Source of the DNA: Chionis minor
Taxonomy: Eukaryota; Chordata; Aves; Charadriiformes; Chionididae
Reading direction: 5' to 3'
Assembly (NCBI GenBank): GCA_013398295.1
Contig: VZSF01006828.1
Coordinates: 1,133,855 to 1,197,854 of the forward strand
DNA length: 64,000 nt
The notes under the pieces were generated by a model. The model searched no databases, was not told the DNA's origin, and saw only the letters and a program-made list of their open reading frames with translations. Both the position numbers and the translations under genes were made by a program. Of this stretch, positions 62,661-64,000 are shown piece by piece. Numbering within the stretch: the first letter of the stretch is position 1; every line of letters starts with the position of its first letter.

Positions 62661-64000
62661 TAACACAATGGGTCATGCTCCTTCCACGAAGCCGTGCTAC
62701 AAGAACATGCCAGCCATTCCCAGGTGGAAGACAAGCTCCCAACTCATGAGCAACCATACCCTGGGCTGGAAAAAGCCCTTGTCACGAGCGTGGATAAAGT
62801 TACACCAAAACACCCCCTCAACAGTCCCTGCTTTTCATGCTTAGAGGGACACGGCCCTAAATGTATTTATCCTCATGTGAAAGCCCACTCTGCAGAATTT
62901 AATTGGATATATTCTAAAATATCAGCTTTATTTCTTCACCAATAAACCAGAAAGCCACTCTCTCACATGTTTATTTGAAATAGGGATTTAGCAAGTATTA
63001 AATACTCTCCCCTTAGCTACGGTTCCAGGCCAGGATTTAAGTATCTGTGTTACAAGACGAATTTGAGTTTTAAACCGCAGTAAGCACACTCTAAAAATGG
63101 CATAAAATAATCAATTCCATGTGCAAATCTCTGCCTTCCCCCCCCCACCCCAGTAACCCTCCTGACCCAAATACAACCGATGCTCTGACCTGCGCGGGAC
63201 GGTCCTCTTGCCGTCGGCTTAAAGAAAAAACAGCCGGAAAGCCAAGACAGAAAACGCTCCCCAATTTTTGCAGCTGATTTCCCTCAAAGGACAGACTGAT
63301 GGGGAGGATGAACTCCGAGACCACTTGCAAAGGCCACTCTGCACACACACGCAGCATTCTTTATACAGTATTTACAGATTGACTCGCATCCTGTTTTGAT
63401 GTAAACCGTAATGCTACTTCACCACTGCCCACAAAACGAGCAAATTCCAGCAGATCTGGCAAAACGCTTAAGCCACTGCTTAATTTCCAGCCCAGCAGTT
63501 GCTCAATGGGGCTATTCATGGGCTTTCATCCTTCCCACACCGAGCGGTGCTGAGCTCTTTTCCTGGCTGCAATCCGGAGTTCCCGGCAGGAGATAGTTTT
63601 ACCTCTGCCCTCCGGCTTCATCTCCGCTCTTTGTGCTGCATGTGATGCAATGGCAAAAAACAACAAACAAACAAAAAAGGATATCATGCAGAATGCAATG
63701 ACTTTGATTTGTTTTCAGCATTGGCCTGAAGGCAGCCAGGGTTCAGCACAAGTAACGGGCAGCAAAGGATGGCATAGCTGATCCCAGCCTGGCTCACCAT
63801 TACAGACATAGTAGTACGAGTATTTTATATATTCCTGGGACACCATTCATACAGAAAACACTCAAGATTAACCTTACGTCAGGTATAGGGTTATCATTTC
63901 ATGATATGTCTTTTTTATTTCTATTTTTTTTAAGAGAAAAAGAAGGATTACAGCTTTTTACATCCAGTGACTCAAACTCCTTATAATTAGGGCTGCTGGT
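62661..64000. other. Right end of window, no gene seen
   Basis: Unique sequence with a short (AAAC)n run near 63661-63676 and T/A-rich tracts near 63910-63945. No exon was recognised. Confidence 0.55.

Overview
The window looks like intronic and 5'-flanking DNA from a bird. Three things point that way. First, it holds seven 5'-truncated CR1 LINE copies, most ending in the ATTCTATG-type tail. Second, it has no Alu, B1/B2 or L1 elements. Third, it has almost no open coding sequence over 64 kb. A crocodilian or turtle cannot be excluded by eye, because they also carry CR1. There is nothing prokaryotic here: no operons, CRISPR array, phage or plasmid genes.

The only protein-coding sequence I can recognise is one exon of PRICKLE2 on the minus strand (9611-9794). 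PRICKLE2 is a planar-cell-polarity protein with a PET domain and LIM domains. The exon has a strong acceptor, the N-terminal reading frame up to ...PPGLKPEQ, and a donor exactly at the expected junction. The next exon, which should start with the PET-domain sequence, is not in positions 1-9610, so it must lie beyond the left edge. Everything left of 9611 is therefore downstream intron. Everything right of 9794 is upstream intron, alternative 5' exons or 5' flank.

Three CpG-dense patches stand out in the upstream part. The best (about 19985-20620) has a TATAAATA box on the minus strand, a short upstream ORF and a good GTAAGG donor. I propose it as a non-coding first exon and promoter of PRICKLE2. 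A second patch (27180-27480) also carries a minus-strand donor. A third (36880-37410) carries a plus-strand TATA-like element and a GTAAGT donor, so it could be an antisense promoter, or simply a CpG-rich enhancer.

The rest is ordinary non-coding DNA: simple repeats, homopolymer runs, one perfect 110-base tandem duplication (period 111) at 47925-48145, a hairpin at the broken 5' end of a CR1 copy, and several AT-rich, repeat-free blocks that could be conserved non-coding elements. I found no exotic system. The findings worth checking concern PRICKLE2 start-site architecture and a few structural oddities.
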